A stretch of 14,646 nt of DNA. Source: Acidobacteriaceae bacterium. GTDB taxonomy: Bacteria > Acidobacteriota > Terriglobia > Terriglobales > Acidobacteriaceae. Under the pieces are notes generated by a model. The model was given only the letters and a program-made list of their open reading frames with translations. It was not told where the DNA came from and did no database searches. Numbering within the stretch: position 1 is the stretch's first letter; each line of letters opens with the position of its first letter. This document shows positions 1 to 6,550 of the stretch, one piece after another. The position numbers were made by a program, and so were the translations under genes. The stretch spans positions 7,463 to 22,108 of the forward strand of contig PLHN01000004.1 in the NCBI GenBank assembly GCA_003139975.1. Direction: 5' to 3'.

Positions 1-2
1 CC

Positions 3-1523
3 GCCGATTTCACCGCTCAGAGTTTGTCGCCGGCGCCCGCGAACGGTTCGAACACTCCGCCACTGACGACGCTGGGCCCGGTCCAAGGCGCTTCAGACCC
101 AGGCTCCGGTTCGACTCGGCCCGCAACTCCCGACGCAGTCGACCACGCTGATGCATTGCTCAAGGATGTCGCCGGCCCTGAAGTTGGCACCAAGGCGACC
201 GTCGACAACGCCAACTCCTTCGACAGCGCTTTTCGTTACCCCGTCAGTAACGCAGCCGTGGGCGATGTTCCTCACCTTCGCTCCGAACCCGCATCGCCCA
301 CGCCGGCGCTCCCACTCGCGGATGCCGCGGCCGCCGGCTCTGCCATTGCTCCGGCGCCATCGGTTGCAGACGCTGGCACGAAAGACAACGAAACCGCCTC
401 GCCTTCGAAAGCGCTCCCACTTTCATTCGCCGACACAACGGTTCGCATCGCATCGCCGTTGGCTTTCGGCCCACAGTCGCACGCAACGGTGGCCAACGAA
501 GTTCAGCATCCCGCAGCATCCCGCAGCGCCCCTTCCGCTTCGGATGGGTCCACTCGCGGTACCACGCCGGCGGCCTCGGTTGGCAGTCCGATCAACGCTG
601 TTCGATCCCAAACATCGGAAAGCGCTTTCGCGCAAGTGTCATCCGCTGGGGATGCTTCCGCGTCGTTGGCGGGAAGTCAGTGTGATGCTGGGCCAACGGC
701 CAACGCGGTTGCCATCGGCACCGCCCCGTCCAGCAGCGCGAATTCCGACGCAGTTTCGGTTGCACCCGACTCGACTTACCCATCGGCGGGAGATCCAGCC
801 AACGCGGCTCAGCAGGCCTCTCCAGCGGGCGCAGCCTCGGCTTCGTCGCCCGGTCAGAAATGGGCTGGCACTTCGCGGTCCACGGCTGCCACGACGGCGG
901 CTTCTTCTACGACGCCGGCGTCCATTACGCCGGCCGCTGCAGGCTCTCCTGCCGGCGCTGCCCTCGCTGTGCCGACGCCGCAGCCGAACGAGTCTGCTTC
1001 CGCCACGCCGGAAAAAGCGGGCGCGGCGGCCGAGCTACCCCCTGCGCACCAGATGCTCGACTCCGCACCGTTACCTGGTGCGAGCGAAGGCGTGTCCGCC
1101 GCGTCTGTCGGCCATCTCACGCCCGATTCCTCGGCGCTGCAGATGCAGGTTGGAGTTCACACCAGCGCCTTCGGCAATGTGGAGGTTCACACCGTCATCG
1201 AGCAAAGCCAGGTCGGCATTTCGATCCATGGCGACCGCGAGCTGGCCCGCTGGTTCAGCTCGGAAGTGGGTGGTCTCGAGGCTGGGCTCAAGAATCAGCA
1301 CCTGAACCTCACGGGCGTCGATTTTTCGAGCACCCGCTCCGGCGTCCAGACGGCCACTAGTTTTCAACACGGACAGCCGCGCCAGAATCTTTCTCAAACT
1401 TCAGGCTCCTACTCCGCTGCTTCAGCAACCGAGACGACGGCGACCGAGTCCACAATCGAAACCGATCTAACCGCGGCGCTCCCGGCGCAAGGGCCGGAAA
1501 CGCGCGTGAGCATTCTTGTGTAG
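3..1523 (+). CDS. fliK: Flagellar hook-length control protein FliK (5' end cut by window)
   Basis: FliK is the secreted ruler that measures hook length and, through its C-terminal domain, makes FlhB switch export from hook to filament subunits. The reading frame is open to the left edge, so the TTG at 24 is probably not the true start and the N-terminus lies outside the window. About 365 residues of Ala/Ser/Pro/Thr-rich, low-complexity sequence come first, as is usual for the ruler part of FliK. The conserved C-terminal Flg_hook domain follows at about 1135-1335: it contains LQMQVGVHTSAFGNVEVHTV, then a segment with VGISIHGDRELARWF and LEAGLKNQHLNLTGVDF, the usual 'rod of beta strands then L..L...L..L.V' pattern. 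A Ser/Thr/Gln-rich tail of about 60 residues ends the protein. The next gene, flgD, starts 8 bp after the stop, as in many fliK-flgD-flgE operons. The ruler region is poorly conserved, so identity rests on the C-terminal domain and the neighbours. Confidence 0.88.
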   Translation, partial: ADFTAQSLSPAPANGSNTPPLTTLGPVQGASDPGSGSTRPATPDAVDHADALLKDVAGPEVGTKATVDNANSFDSAFRYPVSNAAVGDVPHLRSEPASPTPALPLADAAAAGSAIAPAPSVADAGTKDNETASPSKALPLSFADTTVRIASPLAFGPQSHATVANEVQHPAASRSAPSASDGSTRGTTPAASVGSPINAVRSQTSESAFAQVSSAGDASASLAGSQCDAGPTANAVAIGTAPSSSANSDAVSVAPDSTYPSAGDPANAAQQASPAGAASASSPGQKWAGTSRSTAATTAASSTTPASITPAAAGSPAGAALAVPTPQPNESASATPEKAGAAAELPPAHQMLDSAPLPGASEGVSAASVGHLTPDSSALQMQVGVHTSAFGNVEVHTVIEQSQVGISIHGDRELARWFSSEVGGLEAGLKNQHLNLTGVDFSSTRSGVQTATSFQHGQPRQNLSQTSGSYSAASATETTATESTIETDLTAALPAQGPETRVSILV

Positions 1524-1531
1524 GAGGGTTT

Positions 1532-1840
1532 GTGTATATCCCTTTGCTGCGATCGCTTGCGAATTCTAATGCGGCGTCCTCGACGACGTCGGCAAATTCC
1601 ACTTCTTCATCGTCCGCGTCCTCATCCTCGTCGAACGACGGGACCGACGGTTTGGACACCATGTTCCTGCAGTTGCTGAGCGCGCAGCTACAGGCACAGA
1701 GCCCGATGGATCCGCTCGATCCCAATCAGTTCGTGGCGCAGCTGGCGCAGTTCCAGTCGCTGAGCGAGCTTACGCAGATCGACCAATCCATGCAGACGCT
1801 GGTAAGCGCGCTCACTGGCACGTCGAGTGCCAGCGGGTAG
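1532..1840 (+). CDS. flgD: Flagellar hook assembly (capping) protein FlgD, short form
   Basis: FlgD caps the growing hook and guides FlgE polymerisation outside the cell. The start is GTG at 1532, preceded by an AGGAGG ribosome site at 1522-1527 that overlaps the fliK stop. After a Ser/Thr/Ala-rich stretch (residues about 10-36), the conserved FlgD N-terminal core is clear: LDTMFLQLLSAQLQAQSPMD, then PLDPNQFVAQLAQFQSLSEL and an M.TLV-type ending. The protein is 102 aa. Typical FlgD proteins are about 140-250 aa and many carry C-terminal Ig-like and Tudor-like domains, which are absent here. The stop codon at 1838-1840 is clean and flgE follows with its own ribosome site. No FlgD C-terminal homology is evident in the 74-bp gap, so this looks like a naturally minimal FlgD rather than a frameshift. 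Confidence 0.9.
   Translation: MYIPLLRSLANSNAASSTTSANSTSSSSASSSSSNDGTDGLDTMFLQLLSAQLQAQSPMDPLDPNQFVAQLAQFQSLSELTQIDQSMQTLVSALTGTSSASG
1816..1831 (+). promoter_or_regulatory. Candidate sigma-54 promoter upstream of flgE
   Basis: TGGCACG at 1816-1822 matches the full -24 consensus. It is followed after four bases by GTGCC (1827-1831), which keeps the essential GC at 1829-1830. The invariant GG (1817-1818) and GC are exactly 10 bp apart, as sigma-54 requires. The -12 box is imperfect (GTGCC rather than TTGCA/T). A start near 1842 would give a leader of about 73 nt before flgE. Hook genes are sigma-54-dependent in several flagellated phyla. The same bases are a 7-bp inverted repeat (1815-1833) inside the flgD coding end, so a coincidence is possible. 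Confidence 0.35.
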
Positions 1841-1850
1841 CACGCAATCA

Positions 1851-1858
1851 GCCGATAA
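1851..1858 (+). promoter_or_regulatory. Exact sigma-28 (FliA) -10 element upstream of flgE, no clear -35
   Basis: GCCGATAA at 1851-1858 is identical to the FliA -10 consensus and lies in the flgD-flgE gap, 56 bp before the flgE ATG. The expected -35 (TAAAGTTT eleven bases upstream, 1832-1839) reads AGCGGGTA, which does not match. It is either an incomplete promoter or chance. Confidence 0.25.
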
Positions 1859-1914
1859 GTTCCGCTTCATTGCAAGCGCAACAGTTAATTCCATATCTCA
1901 CTAAGGAGACATTT

Positions 1915-3183
1915 ATGCCAGCGTTCTCGATTCCACTATCCGGATTGACGGCGAGTTCGACCGCGCTTTCCACGATCGCCAATAATCTGGCCAACCTCAA
2001 CACCATCGGATACAAAGACGAACAGGTACAGTTCAGCGACCTGTTTTACGAGAACCTCGGGAGCAACGGCGCCGGCGACCCGATTCAGCAGGGAGCGGGA
2101 ACGACGGTGAGTTCCATGCCCTCGAACTTCACGCAGGGCAACGTGACTCCAACCGGGGTTTCGACCGACGTCGCGATCATGGGCGGAGGTTTTTTCGTGG
2201 TCCAGAAGGACGGCGTTGACAGCTACACCCGCGCCGGCAACTTCGAGGTCGGGAAAGATAATCTGCTGGAAACCGCCGACGGGCAGCAGGTGCTAGGGTA
2301 TCAAGCCGTAAATGGCGCCATCAATACCAGCGCTGGGCTGGGCACGCTTGCGCTCGGGGCCGGAACGATCAGTCCGGCGACGACAACGACGAACGTGGAG
2401 ATGACTTCGAACCTGAATGCTACGGATGCGGTCGGCACGAGTTACTCCACGAACGTAACTGTCTACGATTCACTCGGTGCCAACCACAACATCACGTTCA
2501 CATTCACCAAGACCGATACCAATACCTGGACGTATTCGGCGAGCATACCGCTCGCCGATATTACACCGAAAGCGGGAACGACTCCTACGGACCCGGTGGT
2601 GCTCACGACGGGCACGTTGACGTTTGACGGGAACGGGAACCTCACCAGTCCGACTTCGGCGAACGGCAGCATTGCGATCAGCACGTCGGCGGTGGGAACG
2701 CTAGCCGATGGCGCGAACGATCTTTCGTTCAATTGGAATATGTTCGACAAGAACGGCAACGGGCTTCTGACACAGATGGCGTCGGCCGACAGCACTCCAT
2801 CGATTCTGCAGGATGGCAGCGGCAGCGGCACGCTGGTCAATTTCGCCATGGGCTCCGATGGAACGATCACCGGATCGTTCAGCAACGGAAAGACGGCGGT
2901 GCTGGGGCAGATCGCTCTGGCCAGTTTCGCGGATGAACAGGGACTATCGCACGTGGGTGGCAACGACTTTTCGCCGACGCTGGCGTCCGGGCAGGCAACG
3001 ATTGGGGCGCCAGGAACGGGCGGGCTGGGGTCGATCTCGGGCGGCGCGCTGGAGCAATCGAATGTGGATATTGCCACGGAGTTCGCGTCCTTGATCGTCG
3101 CCCAGCGCAGCTACGAAGCGAATGCGCGCGTGGTTACGACGTTCGATCAGGTGGCGCAGGACACCATCAACCTTAAGCAATAA
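1915..3183 (+). CDS. flgE: Flagellar hook protein FlgE
   Basis: FlgE is the structural subunit of the hook, secreted by the flagellar export apparatus and polymerised under the FlgD cap. The ATG at 1915 is chosen because AAGGAG at 1903-1908 sits six bases before it; the frame extends 15 codons further upstream without a better signal. The 422-aa product is close to the usual 400 or so. The N-terminal rod/hook signature is clear (IPLSGLTASSTALSTIANNL, then ANLNTIGYKDE), followed by the GGGFFVV.. motif and TRAGNFEV of hook proteins. The middle is a Thr/Asn/Gly-rich beta domain (about residues 145-330). The C-terminal helix has GGALEQSNVDIATEFASLIV followed by AQRSYEANARV and a Q...INL ending. 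The gap to the next gene is 255 bp, so flgE may end a transcript. Confidence 0.96.
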   Translation: MPAFSIPLSGLTASSTALSTIANNLANLNTIGYKDEQVQFSDLFYENLGSNGAGDPIQQGAGTTVSSMPSNFTQGNVTPTGVSTDVAIMGGGFFVVQKDGVDSYTRAGNFEVGKDNLLETADGQQVLGYQAVNGAINTSAGLGTLALGAGTISPATTTTNVEMTSNLNATDAVGTSYSTNVTVYDSLGANHNITFTFTKTDTNTWTYSASIPLADITPKAGTTPTDPVVLTTGTLTFDGNGNLTSPTSANGSIAISTSAVGTLADGANDLSFNWNMFDKNGNGLLTQMASADSTPSILQDGSGSGTLVNFAMGSDGTITGSFSNGKTAVLGQIALASFADEQGLSHVGGNDFSPTLASGQATIGAPGTGGLGSISGGALEQSNVDIATEFASLIVAQRSYEANARVVTTFDQVAQDTINLKQ

Positions 3184-3199
3184 CGAATTCTGCCGATGT
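3173..3199 (+). promoter_or_regulatory. Weak candidate sigma-28 promoter after flgE
   Basis: TTAAGCAA (3173-3180), eleven bases, then GCCGATGT (3192-3199) has the spacing of the FliA consensus TAAAGTTT-N11-GCCGATAA, with about 4/8 and 6/8 matches. It overlaps the end of flgE and would read into the fliL leader. The score is low enough that chance is likely. Confidence 0.2.
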
Positions 3200-3271
3200 A
3201 TTCACAAACGGGGAGAACCTGCCTCGCGCGAAGGGCTGCGAAATCCGCGGCTCTTCCAAGAAAGTTCTAAT

Positions 3272-3304
3272 GGGAACGCTCTCAGACAAGCGAGGGCGTT
3301 TCCC
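3272..3304 (+). terminator. Strong intergenic hairpin between flgE and fliL
   Basis: GGGAACGCTCTC (3272-3283) can pair with GAGGGCGTTTCCC (3292-3304) across an 8-base loop, giving a 12-bp stem with one T bulge and one G-T wobble. It lies 88 bp after the flgE stop. Only a weak T-rich stretch follows (TGTATTGT), so it is not a textbook Rho-independent terminator. It could be a terminator for flgE, an mRNA-stabilising 3' structure or an attenuator ahead of fliL. The rest of the 3184-3438 gap shows no convincing gene. Confidence 0.4.
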
Positions 3305-3438
3305 TGTATTGTCTGGCCGCGCTTGTGCGCAGGCAAAGAGATCCCGCCAATTGCTTGGATTCAGTCAAGTTCCGGCATCCTCCTTTTGTGCGCCGGGGTG
3401 GCATCGGGTGCGGTGCCTGGCTTGCACTGACCACGGGC

Positions 3439-3966
3439 ATGCCCGAGGTACAGGCGAAAACCGTGTCCACCGCGGCTGCGGGAGGAGAAGCCGTCAAAGC
3501 AGCGACGGTTTCGGCGGCATCGGATGCCGCGGTACCCAAGAAAAAGGCTGCGAGAAAGAAGAGATATTTCTACTTCTTGGTGGTGTTCGTGGCCGCGGCA
3601 GCTGGGATCTATTTCTGGATGCGTCCGGGCGCTTCGAGCAGCGCCGCCACCACCGCCGAAGTCGAAAACACGCTTGCGCTCGAGACCTTCGTAGTGAATC
3701 TCGACGGGGCGGGGCAGCGCGCCTACCTTCGCATCGGGATCACGCTCGGCTTGTCACGCGCGCTGCCACTTAAGAAGGAAGAGGTGCCGGTTGCGCTGTT
3801 GCGGGACACCATTCTTTCGGTGCTGTCGAGTGCGCAGCCCGAACAGTTGCTGGCCTCCGAGGGCAAGCAAAAACTCAAAGCCGACCTGCTGAAAGCGCTG
3901 CAGGAGCGCGCGCCCGCTCTCGGGATCGAAGACGTGTATTTCACGGAATTTCTGGTGCAAATGTAA
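3439..3966 (+). CDS. fliL: Flagellar basal body-associated protein FliL
   Basis: FliL is a single-pass inner-membrane protein near the stator that supports torque and stator function. With the ATG at 3439 the protein is 175 aa, a normal FliL size. It has a cytoplasmic Ala-rich N-terminus ending in a basic patch (KKKAARKKR), one membrane segment at about residues 43-61 (YFYFLVVFVAAAAGIYFW), then a periplasmic SPFH-like domain with ALETFVVNLDG, RAYLRIGITLGL and the terminal IEDVYFTEFLVQ, which matches the FliL ending. The frame continues upstream to a GTG at 3325, but those residues look unlike FliL and the start at 3439 has only a weak GGG upstream, so the start is moderately sure. The stop overlaps the next ATG by one base (TAATG), indicating translational coupling. 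Confidence 0.9.
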   Translation: MPEVQAKTVSTAAAGGEAVKAATVSAASDAAVPKKKAARKKRYFYFLVVFVAAAAGIYFWMRPGASSSAATTAEVENTLALETFVVNLDGAGQRAYLRIGITLGLSRALPLKKEEVPVALLRDTILSVLSSAQPEQLLASEGKQKLKADLLKALQERAPALGIEDVYFTEFLVQM

Positions 3967-4235
3967 TGGCCGCAGCCGCCCAAGCGAAACCCGAGACTCC
4001 CGTTGGCGACCCCTGGATGCGGGTGGAAGCGTTGCCCTGCCTGCTGTCGGTCGAGATTCCCGTGCCTGAGTTTAGAGTGGCCGATCTTGTCGCCCTCACG
4101 GCGGGGCGGCTGGTAGATACGCGCTGGACGGTGGGGGCAGACGTTCCCCTGCGCATAAACGGAGAACTCATCGCTTGGAGCGAATTCGAAATCGTCAACA
4201 ACCACGTTGCGGTGCGCCTGACGGAGCTTGCCTGA
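3966..4235 (+). CDS. fliN: Short FliN-type motor switch protein (SpoA domain only)
   Basis: FliN proteins form the lower part of the switch C-ring and bind export chaperones and FliH. This 89-aa product is essentially one SpoA (surface presentation of antigens) domain: LPCLLSVEIPVPEFRVADLV, then LTAGRLVDTRW, the PLRINGELIAWSEFEIVNNH segment and a final VAVRLTEL. These align with the FliN pattern 'V.VELG...L.ei..L..G.vi.Ld....pv.i.vNg..iA.GEvvvv....VRIteI'. It lies between fliL and fliO, where fliM and fliN usually sit together; fliM is absent here and a second, long FliN-like gene follows the displaced fliM. A few positions are unusual (an acidic and a Trp residue where A-R-G is common before the GE motif), so it may be a specialised paralogue rather than the main FliN. 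Confidence 0.8.
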   Translation: MAAAAQAKPETPVGDPWMRVEALPCLLSVEIPVPEFRVADLVALTAGRLVDTRWTVGADVPLRINGELIAWSEFEIVNNHVAVRLTELA

Positions 4236-4237
4236 GA

Positions 4238-4660
4238 GTGGAAACCACATCTGCCAATCCGCCGTTGTTGCAGGGAACGAAGTTGATCGGGTCGCTGCCG
4301 TTTCCTGCGAAGCTTATCCAGACCAGGCTGGTGAAGTCAAAGCTCACGCCTGCGTGGCGTTGGCCGAGTGCTTTGCCGAGACAGCTCGTTGCCCTGTCTC
4401 GCCAAGCTGCGGGTTTTTGGCGGGCCGTGATTGCACGCACTCGCCGCGTTCCGAAGTCGCTCATTGTCTCCGAAAGCGCCGCCCTGGGCGACAGGCGCAT
4501 GGTCTCGGTTGTTCAGTTCGAGCGCCAGCGCTTTTTGATTGGGTGCGGCCCTTCGACGGTGACGCTTCTCGCGCGTTTGCCGGATGTTCGGGGCGGCGAA
4601 GCAAATTCGACAGCGACATGCCCGGAACCGGATCCGTCCGACGATGGAGGCAGCGTATGA
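4238..4660 (+). CDS. fliO: FliO-like flagellar export assembly protein, no visible membrane helix
   Basis: FliO helps FliP assemble into the export gate. The GTG at 4238 follows the short fliN by two bases and gives a 140-aa protein. The stop overlaps the fliP ATG (ATGA). Identification rests on residues about 73-113: KSLIVSESAALGDRRMVSVV, then a QFERQRFLIGCG segment and STVTLLARL, which match the FliO core 'L.v.e...LG....l.lV.v....lLlG.t...I.LL'. FliO normally has a membrane-spanning helix before this domain. Here the first 72 residues are basic and only mildly hydrophobic (for example LVALSRQAAGFWRAVIA), with no clear 20-residue hydrophobic run. The C-terminal tail is acidic and Ser/Pro-rich. 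Position directly before fliP supports the call; the sequence alone is weak. Confidence 0.65.
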   Translation: METTSANPPLLQGTKLIGSLPFPAKLIQTRLVKSKLTPAWRWPSALPRQLVALSRQAAGFWRAVIARTRRVPKSLIVSESAALGDRRMVSVVQFERQRFLIGCGPSTVTLLARLPDVRGGEANSTATCPEPDPSDDGGSV

Positions 4661-5418
4661 AGCGGGCCGGGTTTTCGTGGAAACGCTGCGTTGTACTTCT
4701 GCTCGTTTCCCTGAGCGCATCGGCTCCCGATTTGTGGGCCCGCGCCCATACCCATACCCAGGCCGCTCCCGGCCTCCCGCTCAATCTGTCCGGGGGGTCG
4801 GTGCCCTGGAACATCGTCGTATTGCTGACGCTGCTGACGCTGCTGCCGGCGATCCTGCTCTCGATGACGCCGTTCGTGCGCCTGCTGGTCGTGTTTCATT
4901 TTCTGCGGCAGGCGCTGGGCACGCAGACGGCACCGTCCAATCAGACGTTGATTGGGCTCGCCCTGATTCTCACTTTTTTTCTTATGCAGCCGGTGGGCGC
5001 CGCGATCTACTCCGACGCGCTGGTTCCACTCGAAGCCGGGCGTATCGATGCCTGGTCTGCGCTCGATCGCGGTTCGGTGCCGATGCGCCACTTCATGCTC
5101 AAATACACGCGCGAAAAGGATCTCGCGCTTTTTGTCGAACTGGCGCGAGCGCCGCGGCCGGGCTCGCCGGACGATCTCTCCATGCGCATTGTCGCACCGG
5201 CTTATCTGCTGTCTGAACTGCAGGCCGGTTTCAAGATCGGAGCCGCGCTGTTTCTTCCTTTTCTTGTAATCGACCTGGTCACGGCGGCGATCACCACGTC
5301 GGTTGGAATGCTGCAGCTGCCGCCGGTCGTAATTTCGACGCCGCTCAAGATTCTTTTGTTTGTGGTGGTCGACGGGTGGAACCTGCTGGTTGGTTCCCTG
5401 ATGAAAAGCTTTGCCTGA
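4657..5418 (+). CDS. fliP: Flagellar type III export gate protein FliP
   Basis: FliP forms the core ring of the inner-membrane export channel with FliQ and FliR. The ATG at 4657 overlaps the fliO stop and has GGAGG at 4646-4650. The 253-aa protein starts with a cleavable-type signal sequence (MKRAGFSWKRCVVLLLVSLS then ASAP..), as FliP usually does. Membrane segments are visible at about 50-69, 99-120, 190-216 and 229-248. Family motifs are strong: LSMTPFVRLLVVFHFLRQAL followed by GTQTAPSNQTLIGLAL, then YLLSELQAGFKIG, LFLPFLVIDLVTA, and LPPVVISTPLKILLFVVVDG followed by WNLLVGSL. Length and motifs are typical. Confidence 0.97.
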   Translation: MKRAGFSWKRCVVLLLVSLSASAPDLWARAHTHTQAAPGLPLNLSGGSVPWNIVVLLTLLTLLPAILLSMTPFVRLLVVFHFLRQALGTQTAPSNQTLIGLALILTFFLMQPVGAAIYSDALVPLEAGRIDAWSALDRGSVPMRHFMLKYTREKDLALFVELARAPRPGSPDDLSMRIVAPAYLLSELQAGFKIGAALFLPFLVIDLVTAAITTSVGMLQLPPVVISTPLKILLFVVVDGWNLLVGSLMKSFA

Positions 5419-5427
5419 CGGACGGGT

Positions 5428-5697
5428 ATGGAAACTGCAGAAACGATCGCGTTAGTACGCGGGACGCTCGAAATCGCGCTGTTTATGGTGGCGCCGCTGC
5501 TGGCGATTGCGACCGTGGTGAGCCTGCTGGTGAACGTCGGGCAGGTGCTCACGTCGCTGCAGGACCAGACGATTTCGACGGTGCCGCGCCTGGCGGCGGT
5601 AGCGGCCGCAGCGTTGCTGCTGCTGCCGTGGATGTTGCGCAAGCTGATGGTTTTCACGATCGCGATGTGGAGCGACTTCCATCCGTTGCTGCGGTGA
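5428..5697 (+). CDS. fliQ: Flagellar type III export gate protein FliQ
   Basis: FliQ is a small two-helix membrane protein that wraps around the FliP/FliR core of the export gate. The 89-aa product, starting 9 bp after fliP, shows the two membrane hairpin helices (about residues 15-38 and 53-76) and the family motifs EIALFMVAPLLAIATVVSLL, VNVGQVLTSLQDQTIS and the final W....L.... pattern. Length and position between fliP and fliR match the family. The ribosome site is weak (ACGGACGGGT before the ATG), consistent with coupling to fliP. Confidence 0.95.
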   Translation: METAETIALVRGTLEIALFMVAPLLAIATVVSLLVNVGQVLTSLQDQTISTVPRLAAVAAAALLLLPWMLRKLMVFTIAMWSDFHPLLR

Positions 5698-5758
5698 GGA
5701 GCAGGTTTGGCAATCGTTTTCAAGGTGTGGTTTTCGAAATGAGTGAGATGGGAGCTTG

Positions 5759-6538
5759 ATGAACGCGAGTTTTGCCATTCCGATTGGCCAGGCAGTGCTG
5801 GTCTGGATGATTGCGCTGGCGCGCGTCAGCGGGCTGCTGGTGTCGGCGCCGTTTCTCGGCAGCGCCTCCGTGCCGCCGCGCATCAAGGTTGGTCTGGCCA
5901 TTCTGCTCACCGTATTCCTGGTGCCACTCGTGCACGCGCCCGCTTCTGCGCTTGCCGCGCCCGCGGCGGCGGTCCTGCTCGCGGGGGAATTTGCTGTCGG
6001 CTTTTTGCTCGGCTTCACGCTGCAGTTTTTCTTCGATGCGGTTCAGCTTGCCGGGCAGATGTGCGGGGTACAGATGGGCTACTCGCTGGCGAGCGTGCTC
6101 AATCCCGACAGCCAGGCCGATTCGACCGTTCTTACTACCTTTTGTCAGCTCATCGTGCTGGTGCTCTTCATCCAGTTGAGCGTGCCGCACTGGCTGCTGC
6201 GGGGCCTGGGGCGCAGCTTTGACTATCTCCCTCCGGGATCGTTGTCGCTGACCTGGCCGGCGGCGTCGGCGTTGCTCGCATTCGCTACCGGCATGTGGGT
6301 GGCGGGCGTGCAGATCGCCGCGCCGGTGCTGGTGGCAAGCTTGTTTGCCGATGTCGCGCTCGGGTTTCTGGGCAAAGCTTCGCCGCAATTTCCCGTTTTG
6401 TTTCTCGGCATTTCGCTCAAGAACATGCTGGGCCTGGGGCTGCTGGTTGGCGGCGTCAGTCTATGGCCGCGCTTTTTCGATGCGCGCTTCGAACGCGCGC
6501 TCGAAGCTTCGGAAAGGATTCTGAAACTCGCCCGTTGA
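5759..6538 (+). CDS. fliR: Flagellar type III export gate protein FliR
   Basis: FliR completes the FliPQR export channel. The ATG at 5759 is preceded by GGAG at 5751-5754; an in-frame TTG at 5756 lies too close to that site. The 259-aa protein has about six hydrophobic segments and family motifs: ARVSGLLVSAPFLGSASVPP then RIKVGLAILLT, the LLAGEFAVGFLLGFTLQFFF segment, DAVQLAGQMCGVQMGYSLAS then VLNPDSQ, and near the end QFPVLFLGISLKNMLGLGLL. A 61-bp spacer after fliQ holds no convincing gene. Length is normal for FliR. Confidence 0.96.
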   Translation: MNASFAIPIGQAVLVWMIALARVSGLLVSAPFLGSASVPPRIKVGLAILLTVFLVPLVHAPASALAAPAAAVLLAGEFAVGFLLGFTLQFFFDAVQLAGQMCGVQMGYSLASVLNPDSQADSTVLTTFCQLIVLVLFIQLSVPHWLLRGLGRSFDYLPPGSLSLTWPAASALLAFATGMWVAGVQIAAPVLVASLFADVALGFLGKASPQFPVLFLGISLKNMLGLGLLVGGVSLWPRFFDARFERALEASERILKLAR

Positions 6539-6550
6539 CGGCGACCCGGT

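Noticed and set aside
151..1305. 384-aa Arg/Pro-rich ORF overlapping fliK in another frame
   Set aside because: Its composition is a shadow of the GC-rich, low-complexity fliK frame; no domain pattern, and fliK's C-terminal domain is clear in the other frame.
3411..3426. GG-N10-GC with a perfect TTGCA before fliL, sigma-54-like
   Set aside because: The -24 box is poor (CGGTGCC) and the start would fall about two bases before the ATG at 3439, leaving no leader.
4513..5091. 192-aa antisense ORF opposite fliO/fliP
   Set aside because: Gln/Arg-rich mirror frame of a clear fliP gene; no ribosome site or family pattern.
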